From positions 62,001 to 126,000 of the forward strand of contig JAVMKO010000036.1 of NCBI GenBank assembly GCA_032164245.1: a stretch of 64,000 bases of DNA, given 5' to 3'. This DNA is from Sternotherus odoratus. Lineage: Eukaryota > Chordata > Testudines > Kinosternidae. A program made the position numbers and the translations under genes. Under the pieces are notes generated by a model. It ran no database searches and was not told the DNA's origin. It saw only the letters and a list, made by a program, of their open reading frames with translations. Below, one piece after another: positions 36,261 to 47,149 of this stretch (its first letter is position 1; every line of letters begins with the position of its first letter).

Positions 36261-36800
36261 ATACTACTCACTCCTGCTACCCAAATGTAGAACAAGAGAG
36301 GCAACTCTGATACTGGCCAGTATTAGCCATTGACTGACTGCGCCGATGCTGTGAGCCAGAGAAGGATCTCACCCTGTAAATAGTTAAATTGTTAATACTC
36401 AAGGCATGTTTCCTGTACATGTTTACTCAGATCTCACCATGTAATATAACTGATTGTTGATTGTTATTACTCAAACCGTGTTTATGACGTCTAGTCATTC
36501 TGATGGACATGCAGCCCCTGCACCAGCTCAGTGGTAAGCATGTACATTATCCTGCTTGCTCAGGGGTCATTACTACAGTGACAGCCAAGTACTGGCCCAG
36601 ATCCTCAAATACACCTGAGCTCTAGGCTTTGGGTTCTCAATGATGCTGTCCTATAACAGCGATTGCTGCTCCAGAGATTGCTGTAGCACAGCGCACACTC
36701 TGTGTGCCTAGGGTGGGTTGGTCACTCGCTCCTGCCTTGATGGGCTTGAAATCATCCCTGGCAGAGGACTGAGACTGAAGAGGCTGCTGCTAGGAAAGCA
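36261..36800. other. Intergenic, nothing recognised
   Basis: This is moderately A/T-rich sequence with TAATACTCAAGGCATGTTTCC and TATTACTCAAACCGTGTTTA as two short similar blocks about 75 bases apart. No gene is seen. Confidence 0.3.
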
Positions 36801-38150
36801 GCAAGCCTCCGCTGAGTGGGGAAACAGTCACGTCCCAATCAGGTGACTGTATAATTTTTATACAGCTGGCCTGTATAAAAAGGCTGGGAGCCAGGAGCTT
36901 AGAAAGACTCTCTCCAGTCTTGGAGGGAGCAGGGCCTGGCTGTCTGCAGAAAGGCTACTGGGAGTGAAGTGTTGGGGAACTGGGGAAAGGCCAGAGGAGC
37001 AGGGGAGCTCCAGACTGGCAACTCTGCAGGCTGCAGGGCCGGGTGCTAGGCCCCCAGAGGTACTGGGTGGTCGCGGAAGGCAGCTGGTCCAAACCCCCCG
37101 TGTCTATGATGACTGGCTTTTACACTACAGTCCGCCCCAGGGAGCGGGGACTTGACGATGCCTGGCAGTAGCCCAGACTGAGGCAAGGTTGGGATTGGAG
37201 GGTTGGGGGGTCCCCTAGAGAAGGAAGACCCAGAGGCAGAGTGTGGGGGAGTATTGCCAGGGGCAGCACCCCAGATAAAAGGGCACCGGTGTCCAGGAGG
37301 GACACTGGGCCAGCAGACAGTGAGACACTGGCTGGCAGAGGATGCTCCGTGCTGCAAAGAGCTAATTCCCCGACAACCAGCAGGAGGCGCCGCAGGGGTG
37401 AGTCATCCTGCTGCTGCATTGTGGTGGAGAATGCAGGCGAGAGTGGTCTGCCCCTGGGACAAGGGGCGAGGGCGAGGACTCAGGAGTGGAGAACTGAAGA
37501 AGGAGTGATGAGAAACGACTAGTGGAGAGTCCGTGTGGCCCGTCTCGCCAAGCAGGCTGCTTCAACCTGGCTCTCACCGGGGGCCAGGCACCTGGGGCTG
37601 GAGGCCGGTGCCAGGGCCTAAAGACTGTTTCGCCTGTGGGTGACCAGGGCACTGCAAGAGAGAGTGTCCCTGTCGGGATGGAGCAAAGAGGCTCCGCCCG
37701 GGACATTGTGAACAGACCAGAGTGCCCCCTGTGAATCCCACAGGGGGGCTCCGAACTTGTTGGGCCTGTGGGGAACCAGGGCACATGAGGAGGGAATGCC
37801 TCCGGGGCACTCATAGGGTCAGGCCTAGCCCAGAGGTGGCCCAAGGAATGCCCTGGCTGTGCTTCCTATGCCACAAGGGGGGCCAGAGAAGGCAGCCTTG
37901 CCCCCAGAGAAGGAGAGGAAGGCCAGAGGATTGGGCTCGGTCTGAGACTACCCCAAAGCAGGTGATGGTGAAGACCAGGGGCCCAGAAGACAGGGGGGTC
38001 TGGGGCAGAGGGCCCCTGGCCCCACAGGGGAATTTACGTGGGGGCAAGACAAGCCACGGTGGAGACCCGACCAGAAAGCTGGTAGCTAAGCAGGCTACAG
38101 TGGGAACCCAAATGGCAGAGTGGCTGCAAGAGAGGGCAGGCCAGGGGTTC
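36800..38150 (+). mobile_element. Gypsy-like LTR retrotransposon relic with zinc knuckles
   Basis: A TATA-type core (CTGTATAAAAAGGCTGGGAG) at about 36870 is followed by a long leader and TTGTGGTGGAGAATGC near 37419, a plausible primer-binding site. Two CCHC zinc-knuckle motifs follow in one frame: CFACG-stop-PGHCKREC at about 37627 and CWACGEPGHMRREC at about 37761. The first contains a stop, and almost all of gag is missing between the leader and the knuckles. It is a dead element. Confidence 0.65.
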
Positions 38151-38154
38151 ACGA

Positions 38155-38360
38155 GCTGGGTGGGGACTCAGGGTACCTGGGTTCTAGTCCAGGCTCTGCC
38201 ACTGATTCCCTGGATGACCTCAGTTTCCCCTCTGTACAATGAGGCAAACAATCCTGCCTCTATCTGTATTGTTATTTGAGCTGAGTTCTTGGGGCCAGGG
38301 GCTGTCTCTCACTGGGCTTGGGTGGGAGGGCTGTGCAGGGCCTGGCACAACAGGGCCCTG
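38155..38360 (+). repeat. MIR-like SINE
   Basis: ACCTGGGTTCTAGTCCAGGC, CTCAGTTTCCCCTCTGTACAATG and GGGCCAGGGGCTGTCTCTCAC follow the MIR-type order. Confidence 0.65.
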
Positions 38361-38696
38361 AATGAGCCGCTGCCAACACCAGGGCCCTGCGGCACCTCCT
38401 GGGACAGAGCGGAAACTAGCTCCAGGTTCTCTGGCACTGGGTGTTCCCTTGGTAATGCTCCCCCCAGGGGCAGGTGCCCAAGTGCCAGCAGATCTGCCCC
38501 CTAGCAGGGAGAGCTGGGCAGACCCCCAGGCTCAGGGACAGGTCTGGGGGGAAGGGAGCCTGAGCTGGCAGGGAGGTGACAGATTAGAAAGGAGGTTGGT
38601 GGGTTCTGGGGCTGGCATCTTGCAGAGGCTCCATGGGACAAAGAGCAGCAGGACTAGCACCCCCTGCTGGCTGAGCTCAGCGCACACGGGCTAAAT

Positions 38697-38870
38697 GGGG
38701 TCACAGAGAGTAAGGCCAGAAGAGACCATTTGCATGTTGCAGACCACAAGTGACACGGGCCCCTGCTGCAGAGGAAGGCGAAGCCCGCGAGGGTCTCTGT
38801 CAGTCTGACCCAGAGGGGAAATTCCTTCCCGTCCTCAACTCTGGCAAGTTAGACCCTGACCATGTGGGCA
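38697..38870. mobile_element. CR1-derived fragment
   Basis: GTAAGGCCAGAAGAGACCATTTGC and GGGGAAATTCCTTCCCGTCC are typical of a reptile CR1 3' region. Confidence 0.5.
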
Positions 38871-39627
38871 AGACCCAGCAGCCAGACCCCTGGGAAACAA
38901 TTCTGAGCACTAACTCAGAGCCCCAACCCCCACCAGCTAGTGTCCCACCTCTGGCTGGTGGAGATATTTTCTGGGAGCAGTCGCAAATCAGTGGGATGAC
39001 CCTGTGTCCCGTTTTGGCCAGGACAGTCCTCTTTTTAAGCTCTGTCCTGGCCGTCCTGACTTTTTTTTTTTTGACAAAAATGGGCATTGATATCAGGGCA
39101 GGGGAGGGAGGGAGGCGGAGGAGGGAAGCAGGTGGCAGTGTGAGGGCCACAAGTTAAGGGACGAAGGCACCCGGCCAGGTTTATTATTGATAAGGCATGG
39201 TAATAGCAACTGGGAGACTCTACCATGATACTAAGACGTATGTCTGTGACAGTGGACGCTGCTCAGTGAATGGTGGGACTTTCTATTTCCCCCTTGGCTG
39301 GACCAACACATTTTCTCAGAGATAATCTGAGACAGACAAGCCCCTCTGACATAGATACAGCCTCTGACCTGGCTAGTTTTGTACAGGTTGGTTTGATTAA
39401 AATATTTGTATTTCTTACACTGCTATTTGAGCTTCTCTTTTGGGAGGGCTCAGTGTGTTCCTGTTATCTTTGGGGAATGATTTTGTGCCATTCTTGATAT
39501 TGTGGTTTTCATACCACGCATCTGGAATGTGTTTGCTGAGTACTTTGTGCCCAGCACTGTCTAGGATTGTGTGTTTCTGCAATATCAATGCTGGGCTTGC
39601 CAGATTCTGGGAATATGCAAGCGGCAG

Positions 39628-41393
39628 TGTGACGGAGTAGGAATACTGTGTGTGTGTGCCTCAGTTTCCCCTATGCATTTTTTGAGCGTCTATGTGAAGG
39701 GATAAGGATGTGTAGCTGATGCAAAGCAGAGACAGTGTGGGCAAGTAGTCGACGCCCTCTCCCCTCTCTGCAAATATGCATACCTGATGCTGTAATCTGA
39801 CCCCCAGGTGGGGGAGGGAGGTCACCTGACCTGGCTGAGCCAGGGGGAAGGAGGGGCTGGAGAGGGGGTTTGAAAGTCTGGGCTGGCTGGAGTCAGGCAG
39901 GGAGGCAGAGGAGCTATCTCGCTCTCTGGCCCCCAAAATGGATCCAGCCGAGGGCTCACGCTCGCTGTATGGTCTGGGTTAGACCAGATAGAAGTAATCG
40001 AATAAACCTCTGTTTTACTGGCTGGCTGAGAGTCACGTTTGACTGTGGATTTGGGGTGCAGAATCCACGGGCTCCCTCAGGACCCTGCCCAGGCGGGCTT
40101 GCTGGGGCAAGCGCACGGAGGGGCAGAAGGTGCTGAATGCTTCAAGATCAGACCCAGGTGTGACGGTGCTGTTCCTGGTGGGGTCCAACTGTGAGTGTCA
40201 GATCAGGACAGATTGCTTCCAAAGGGGCAACTACAGCCCAAAGCTGGGGTTTTTCCACCTAATGTAAACCAAACCAGCCAAACAGAAAAGAGCTTGGTTT
40301 CGCCCCCCTGGCTAACCACAAGTCACACAAGCAATTCCCTTAGACACTCCAGGTTCCCAGTATCACCATCAGCAGCCACCTGTCCTGGGGATCAATGGTT
40401 ATGAAAACCAATCCCCCAAATAAAGAAAACAGTTCTCCCCAATTCCAAAGAATCAGGCCCCAGACCCAGGTCAATCTACAAATCAGATCTTCCCACAAAT
40501 CACTCTGTTGCCAATCCTTTAGAATCTCAAATCTAAAGGTTTATTGTATAAGGAAAAAGGTGTAGGTGAGGGTTAGGAAAGGTTAAAAGAAATCAATGAC
40601 ATGCGGTGATGGCAAGTCTCTTGGTTCAGTCTTGCAGCTGTAGAATAAACTGCGGGCTCAGATAAAAGTCTCTGGAATTCACCCCCTTCTAGGGTGGGTC
40701 ATCAATCCGTTGGTCAGAGCTTCCACATGTAGCAAAATCCCATCCAGAGGTAGGTGCTAGCTGAAGGTTGCAGATTGAAGACAAAATGGAGACGTGTCTC
40801 CCAGGCTTTATAGACTTCCTCCTCTGGGCGAAGCCCCTCCTCCTCCTTATGCAGAGTCCAGTTGCAAACTGGAGGTCCATAGCCACATGGTCCAATCACC
40901 AGACTCTTCACGATTCAGTTTTTGCCCAGGCATGTCCCATTCCTGGGGAAGCTTCTCTCCTCCGGTGTGGACAAAGTTCATTGAGCAGTTAATGGCCCCT
41001 TAATGGGCCATCAGGCAGGCCATTCAAGTCAATACCAGCTTGTCTGAGATTCCACCCAGAAACCCAGCATAAGCTTGAAGTACAGGCACCCCAATCCAAT
41101 ATTCATAACTTTAGTTCCAAAAAGATACACACACATCAATGGTATATTCATAATCCGCCCTCCATAACCTGGTCATAGACACCTGTTATGATCCCTTCAC
41201 ATAAGATTTAATACCCCGATGATCTATGGTACCAAATTATTTCAGTAACGTGACACCAGGAAGGTGGAAGTGGGTACCCCTGAAGCTCCTGGCCTTGGAA
41301 ACAGGCTGTGTACGGAGAAGGGACCCTTCACCCGAAGTCCTGGCTGGCTTCCTAGGGAGCGGTTCTAGTCCGTCGCCCAGGCGCTCCGTGACA
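39628..41393 (+). mobile_element. Outer solo LTR, split by a younger LTR
   Basis: It begins TGTGACGGAGTAGG and ends CGCTCCGTGACA (TG...CA). The identical 5-bp flanks GGCAG lie at 39623-39627 and 41394-41398. AATAAA at about 40002 sets the orientation. Without the inner insertion it is about 660 bp. No internal retroviral genes remain. Confidence 0.85.
40159..41255. mobile_element. Inner solo LTR (1,097 bp) nested in the outer LTR
   Basis: It begins TGTGACGGTGCTGTTCC and ends CAGTAACGTGACA, with identical 5-bp flanks CCAGG at 40154-40158 and 41256-41260. A second copy is at 48804-49889. Because it interrupts the LTR at 39628-41393, it inserted later. Confidence 0.9.
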
Positions 41394-41685
41394 GGCAGAG
41401 TCTAACATTCCCTCACAGCCTGACTTTTGGTTTATTTAGCAAAGCTTGCTGCTACTTTAGCTTAGGCCTTGTACCAGCCTTTAATACAAGGGCTTATATT
41501 TTAGGCTCTTTTCCTACTAAAGCCGCCACGCCCTTGAAGGGGAGCCAGGCGCCAACACTTGTTCCGTCAGTTTGAGCTCTGGGGAAAAGGAATAAAATGC
41601 CTGGCCAGAAAGAGCTCTAGCACTTGTGGGCTGGAACTGGGAGGATTGGCTTGTGTCTGGTGAGTTCTCTTTCTGTCCTCTGTAC

Positions 41686-43970
41686 CAGCGGTCGCCAACC
41701 AGTGGTCCGAGAAAATTTGGGTGGTCCGCGGAGCCACAGCCGGAGGAGAGGGGCGGGGTCAGTAAGAGAGGCGAGCCGGGGAGGGGGAGAAGAGCGGAGA
41801 CGGAGACGGGGTCGGGAGAGAAGAGGCGAGCGGGGTGGGGAGAAGAGCGGAGACGGAGCCGGGGCCGGGAGAGAAGAGGCGAGCGGGGTGGGGAGAAGAG
41901 CGGGGCCGGAGACGGAGCCGGGGCCGGGAGAGAAGAGGCGAGCGGGGTGGGGAGAAGAGCAGGGCCGGAGACGGAGCCAGGGCCGGGAGAGAAGAGGCGA
42001 GCGGGGTGGGGAGAAGAGCGGGGGCCAGAGACGGAGCCGGGGCCGGGAGAGAAGAGGCGAGCGGGGTGGGGAGAAGAGCGGGGCCGGAGACGGAGCCAGG
42101 GCCGGGAGAGAAGAGGCGAGCGGGGTGGGGAGAAGAGCGGGGGCCAGAGACGGAGCCGGGGCCGGGAGAGAAGAGGCGAGCGGGGTGGGGAGAAGAGCGG
42201 AGACGGAGCCGGGGCCGGGAGAGAAGAGGCGAGCGGGGTGGGGAGAAGAGCGGGGGCCAGAGACGGAGACGGGGCCGGGAGAGAAGAGGCGAGCGGGGTG
42301 GGGAGAAGAGCGGAGACGGAGCCGGGGCCGGGAGAGAAGAAGCGAGCGGGGTGGGGAGAAGAGCGGGGCCGGAGACGGAGCCGGGGCCGGGAGAGAAGAG
42401 GCGAGCGGGGTGGGGAGAAGAGCGGGGCCGGAGACGGAGCCGGGGCCGGGAGAGAAGAGGCGAGCGGGGTGGGGAGAAGAGCAGGGCCGGAGACGGAGCC
42501 AGGGCCGGGAGAGAAGAGGCGAGCGGGGTGGGGAGAAGAGCGGGGGCCAGAGACGGAGCCGGGGCCGGGAGAGAAGAGGCGAGCGGGGTGGGGAGAAGAG
42601 CGGAGACGGAGCCGGGGCCGGGAGAGAAGAGGCGAGCGGGGTGGGGAGAAGAGCGGGGGCCAGAGACGGAGCCGGGGCCGGGAGAGAAGAGGCGAGCGGG
42701 GTGGGGAGAAGAGCGGAGACGGAGCCGGGGCCGGGAGAGAAGAGGCGAGCGGGGTGGGGAGAAGAGCGGGGGCCAGAGACGGAGCCGGGGCCGGGAGAGA
42801 AGAGGCGAGCGGGGTGGGGAGAAGAGCGGAGACGGAGCCGGGGCCGGGAGAGAAGAGGCGAGCGGGGTGGGGAGAAGAGCGGGGCCGGAGACGGAGCCGG
42901 GGCCGGGAGAGAAGAGGCGAGCGGGGTGGGGAGAAGAGCGGGGCCGGAGACGGAGCCAGGGCCGGGAGAGAAGAGGCGAGCGGGGTGGGGAGAAGAGCGG
43001 GGGCCAGAGACGGAGCCGGGGCCGGGAGAGAAGAGGCGAGCGGGGTGGGGAGAAGAGCGGGGCCGGAGATGGAGCCGGGGCCGGGAGAGAAGAGGCGAGG
43101 GGGTGGGGGGGAAGAAGAGCGAGAGCGGAGCTGGGAGAGGAGAGGAGGCAAGCCGGGGGGGGGGGGGAGGAGGAGGTGGTAAGTGGCGGGAGCCCCGCAT
43201 ACCTGCCGGGGAACAGGGTGCTTTCCCACTTTGCAGGGAATAGCTACCATCATCTCTATTTTTAAATTAGCAAATTGCATTTTAAATAGTTTTCAGGGTA
43301 TTTAAAAACTTTTTTCTGTAATAAATGAAAGAGTAGTGATATTTAGATGAGTTGTGTGCCAGGAAGAGAAAACCACCAAACAAGGACCTAAAGCGATTTT
43401 GAAAAGGGAATGTGGGGGGGGGGGGGGAGGGGCAGAGGCGCAAGGTAAAAATTTTGCCAAGTTTGCTATTTTATAGCAGCTTCCCTCTCCTGCAAATCTG
43501 GGTCTGTGTCCATTGTTCCTTTTTGCTGCTTCTCTCTGGTCTAGTGCTAACCCCTGAGGGTTATGTCTGCTCTTAGCCCACTTGACAAGTTTGATTGTCC
43601 TTGATCTGTCTCTCCTTCCTCATTCACACCTCATTCATTCAACAGGGCACTTGATTATAAAGTGGGGGGGGGGGGGCAACTTATTCTACTTCTAGCAGAG
43701 ACATTTTTCTTTTACCTTAATTATACTACCTTGGGGGCTATAACAGATTACCAAAGTTCAATACAGAGTTTCAAAAACAAGGTTATATGAAAAGGCATAA
43801 CACAAAAGTCATTTAAAAGTCAAACAACCCCCCCCCCCCCGCTCTTGCCACCCCCCCCCCTCTCCCCCCCACTCCCCCGGGCCTTTTTAAAAAAATTCAT
43901 GTTAGTGGTCCGCGGGATTCAAAATTGTGAGTTTAGTGGTCCCTGAGGTCCGAAAGGTTGGCGACCACTG
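41686..43970. mobile_element. hAT-type element (2,285 bp) with internal minisatellite
   Basis: Ends CAGCGGTCGCCAACC and GGTTGGCGACCACTG are inverted repeats with one mismatch. CTCTGTAC at 41678-41685 and 43971-43978 is a perfect 8-bp target duplication. Removing the element and one duplication restores the intron sequence seen at 11323-11634. It holds the array at 41815-43105, then A/T-rich and G- or C-homopolymer sequence. No transposase is encoded. Confidence 0.93.
41815..43105. repeat. 53/59/60-bp purine-rich minisatellite
   Basis: There are about 22 units of GGAGAAGAGCGG...GAGCGGGGTGG in three lengths: a short 53-base form, a 59-base form with an extra GGCCGG-like insert, and a 60-base form with GGGGGCCAG. 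The order short, 59, 59-variant, 60 recurs near 41848, 42308 and 42828, a higher-order pattern. Stop-free units produce open frames of about 480-590 codons in five frames. None is a gene. Confidence 0.95.
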
Positions 43971-44227
43971 CTCTGTACAGTGCGCAGGTGGCCCTACGGT
44001 CTATATCCGAGGCAGAGAGCCTGCTGAGCGCGGAGTCTGTTTATTACAGGGCTGGCATCTGGCCCTGTTTCAGGGTGTGGGAGGAAGGCCTCTCTGCCTT
44101 TCAAATCCATTTCCCATTGTTTATGTCCCTATTCATGCATTTCAGGACTTCATTAAAGAGGAACCTCTGGATTCCCTGGCATCTCCAGTTCGCTACAAGG
44201 CTATTCTTGCCATTGGCCATCTGAGGT

Positions 44228-44325
44228 CAGGGCCGGCGACAGGGTGGTACAATGGGTACAGCTGTACCAGGCCCTGGACTTAAGGGGGGCGGGCCCGGTA
44301 CGCAGCTGTACCCCCTTGTCGCCGG
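44228..44325. mobile_element. Short family A TIR copy
   Basis: CAGGGCCGGCGACAGGGTGG at the left and GTACCCCCTTGTCGCCGG at the right are inverted. GTACAGCTGTACC lies just inside. The last five bases of the right end are missing. Confidence 0.6.
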
Positions 44326-44329
44326 GACT

Positions 44330-45720
44330 TTGAGCAAGATGCGGCTCCGGGCAGCCGCTGCAGCGCTCGTCAGCCCCCTCCCCCGGCACCCAGCAGCCTC
44401 CCCCCGCCCCCCTTTGCTTCTCCCGGCCGGGCCCCGTGGCCAGAGCGCATGCAGGGGTTGGGGCCTGCGGGTGGTGGGGACCGGCCGGGAGGGCGGGGGG
44501 CGGGCTGCGGGAGACCGGCCGGGGGGGGGGGGGCCCCGCGGGCGGCGGGAGAGAGCAAAATCTGTGCAGATTCTGTAACACTGGGGACCTATCCAGGACC
44601 TTCCTAGTTGTATGCCTGCCAGTATGGAGGAGACCCTAAAATGGCTGGTGAGCATGGTGCAAGAAATGCAACAGACAGAGCACCAGGCCCTGATGAAATG
44701 GCAGGCAGAACAAGAGAGGACAGTCCAGGAGTTTATCAGGGAGCTGGCCACGGTGCAGCAACAAATCCTCCAGAGAATGGTGAGTCTACCAGTGGGGGAA
44801 GGCGCCAGGCTGTAGGGATGGGGGCTCTGCAAGATCCCATTGCATTCCTTGAAACTTTTGAACAGGTGGCTACCATGGCTGGCTGGGAGCGGGAGCCCTG
44901 AGCCCTGCGGTTAGCCCCGTAGCTGGGCAGGGAAGCCCAGACAGCATTTATGGCTTTGGGTGACACCCAAGCATGGGACTATGATGTGGTAAAGGCCGCT
45001 ATACTGAACCGCATGGGACTCTCAGCTGAGAGGTATCGCCAGCGCTTCCAGGCGGCCTGCTGGACCAAAGGTCTGCGGCCCAGGGCGTTTGCCCAGAAAT
45101 TGATGGCCTGGGCCACCTGGTGGCTAAGGCCTAATGCCCAAACCACGGAGGAGGTCATAGAACAGGTGTCTTGGAGCAGTTCCTCCTAGATCTTCCGGAC
45201 ACCGTTCGGGTATGGGTCCGGAGACATCAGCTGGCCCAAGTGGCCAAAGCCATCTGGTTAACGGAGGAATACATTGAAGCAGAGGGGCCCCGACGTGTGG
45301 TGAAGCCGGGCAAGGGAGTTGGAGCGGGCAAAAGCCCACCAGATGTAGCGCCCAAGAGGGGACTGGACCAAGGGCCCACCCGCAGCAAGGAACTGACCTG
45401 TTGGCAGTATGGACGCCCGGGCCACAAGAAACAGGACTGTCTGCAGATGGAATGCGGGCTGGCAGACTTGTGTTGGTGGACAGGGGGACGGAGTAGAGCG
45501 GGGAAGCACCCCCTGACCACGATACCTGTGCTGTTGGGGGGAAGCCCCGGGAAGGGGTAGTAGACTCCACCTCCACCCGCTCACTGGTGTGGAAGGGGCT
45601 AGTGAAGCCCCACTAGGTGATTCCAGGGGCAAGGATGGCCTTGCGATACGTCCATGGGGACACTCGGGGATAGCCGTTGGTCTGGGTGCCGATGGAAGTG
45701 CAGGGTTAAATGACTTCTCT
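44330..45720 (+). mobile_element. Broken SCAN-type gag of a Gmr1-like (Ty3/gypsy) retrotransposon
   Basis: A start at 44612 opens a coiled-coil-like, Gln-rich stretch that stops at 44813. Further on, in shifted frames, come a SCAN-like region (FLETFEQVATMAGWE near 44850, WDYDVVKAAILNRMG near 44980, YRQRFQAA near 45033, WVRRHQLAQ near 45216) and a zinc-knuckle remnant (CWQYGRPGHKKQDC at about 45400) in which the second Cys is Tyr. Several stops and at least one frameshift are present. A little protease-like sequence follows to about 45700. The SCAN domain of vertebrate transcription factors is thought to come from this kind of gag; here the stops and knuckle point to the element itself. Confidence 0.7.
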
Positions 45721-45724
45721 TGTT

Positions 45725-46260
45725 TAATTGAAATGTTTACTGCAGCAAAGGAATGTTGAAAAATCTGAATTAATTCTTCATACTTCATACTAGTTTTGCT
45801 TCAGATAAGTAATTTGTATACTACTCACAGTTATACTTGCTATGTAACTTACTCAACCAACCCACTTCATGTAGATATTGTTAATAAAACCTGTGCAGCT
45901 ATGTGCTGTGTCAAAGACAATTTATTGATTTCCTGTCTTTTACAATCATTCCCTGGGGAGGCCCACAAATAATATTGTGCCAAACCCACAAAAAGTTAAT
46001 CTGGCCCTGCAGACACGTGCGTAGTTAAGCACTCGATAGCTTTCATCACCATGTACTTTTTGACAGGTTTCCATGCCCCGTGTAGTGTTTACGTCCTGCC
46101 CACCATCCCTGTTTCTGGTTGTGTATGTTTTTGGTGGTCGGCCATTTTGAAATTTTATTTTGTACTAGCTGAAATACCCGGCGTTGCTCGGACTAGTTGT
46201 AATTTGTAACAGACAACAGCATGTGTTAACCTGCTGCCCAGATGATGTTATGTGAGCTGT
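45725..46260. other. Intergenic, nothing recognised
   Basis: A/T-rich sequence with TAATAAAACCTGTGCAGC near 45890, possibly a polyadenylation signal of an old element. Confidence 0.3.
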
Positions 46261-46261
46261 G

Positions 46262-46537
46262 TAGTTGATGTTAGAGGTAACAAAGTCCTGTGGCACCTTA
46301 AAGACTAACTATAAAGTTTTGAAGCATAAGCTTTCGTGGGCTAATACCCACTTCGTCAGATGCAAGCAGTGGAAGTGTCCAGAGGCAGGTATACCATTGC
46401 TTGAATCCGACGAAGTGGGTATTAGCCCATGAAACCTTATGCTTCAAAACTTTATAGTTAGTCTTTAAGGTGCCACAGGACTTTGTTACCTCTGCTATTC
46501 CAGACTAACACGGCTACCTCTCTAATAGTTGATGTTA
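46262..46537 (-). mobile_element. Second hairpin-forming SINE insertion
   Basis: The SINE head (reverse complement of GTAGCCGTGTTAGTCTGGAA) is at 46499-46518, so it lies on the minus strand. Arms 46273-46372 and 46394-46493 are near-perfect reverse complements of about 100 bases. The flanks TAGTTGATGTTA at 46262-46273 and 46526-46537 are identical, a 12-bp target duplication covering the whole foldback. Confidence 0.82.
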
Positions 46538-46914
46538 ATGAGCTTTAAAGAATTTCACCCCTAGGGGGTATAAGAGGTGAGATTTTAAAAATTTTCGATT
46601 CTTACCCTGATTAGGACCTATACCCTAAAGCCTATAACTGTACCAAATTTCAAGTATCTAGCTGAAACGGTGTCGAAGTAGTAAGGGACCATACACGCAT
46701 ACACCCTTTGACTTTTATATAGAGAGATTTTTCTGTGCTTGGCCGGAGGATGATTGCATGCTTGTGTTTTGACATATTTAAAGGAAAAAGTATGAATGAG
46801 TGGAAAGAGAGGCTGTAAGGGTTGCTTCTTGGATTGCTGCTCTATCTTTACAAACTCCATAGTGAATTCAATACACACAGATTTTAACAGACTATAATCC
46901 TAAAAGAAAACACA

Positions 46915-47072
46915 CCCATATAGAGTCTGTATATAGAGCAGCATAAACAAGTCATTGTCTGTATGAAATTGTTAGTGCTTTTTGTGTAGCCTGTTGATGT
47001 GCCCCTTGGAAGACCTCTGCGTACCCCCAGGGGCACATGTAATCCTGGTTGAGAACCACAGGATTAGAGAAA
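46915..47072. mobile_element. hAT-type MITE 3' fragment
   Basis: TATAGAGCAGCATAAACAAG through CTTGGAAGACCTCTGCGTACC to CCTGGTTGAGAACCAC parallels the end of the element at 8277-8682. Confidence 0.5.
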
Positions 47073-47149
47073 CGGGGCGGGGGGGGGGGTCTAGGAATCA
47101 GGACTCCTGGGTTCTATCCTGACTGCAAGCAGAGTGGGTCTAATGGTTA

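Larger units (their letters stand above)
41623..44227 (+). pseudogene. Duplicated MROH exon with flanking intron, split by a transposon
   Basis: 41623-41685 plus 43979-44227 equal 11323-11634, with six differences in 312 bases. The exon copy is 44146-44225, with its acceptor and a GT donor at 44226. It lies 11 kb after the end of the MROH gene and no other MROH exon accompanies it, so it is an exon fragment. Its right edge at 44227 is where a family A TIR element begins. Confidence 0.9.

Noticed and set aside
41517..43280. Five open frames of about 480-590 codons on both strands
   Set aside because: All lie in the purine-rich array within a hAT element. Unit lengths that are not multiples of three keep several frames open at once because the unit has no stop codon.
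44612..45560. Host SCAN-domain transcription factor gene
   Set aside because: It has multiple stops and frame changes, a gag-like zinc knuckle instead of C2H2 fingers, and surroundings full of transposons.
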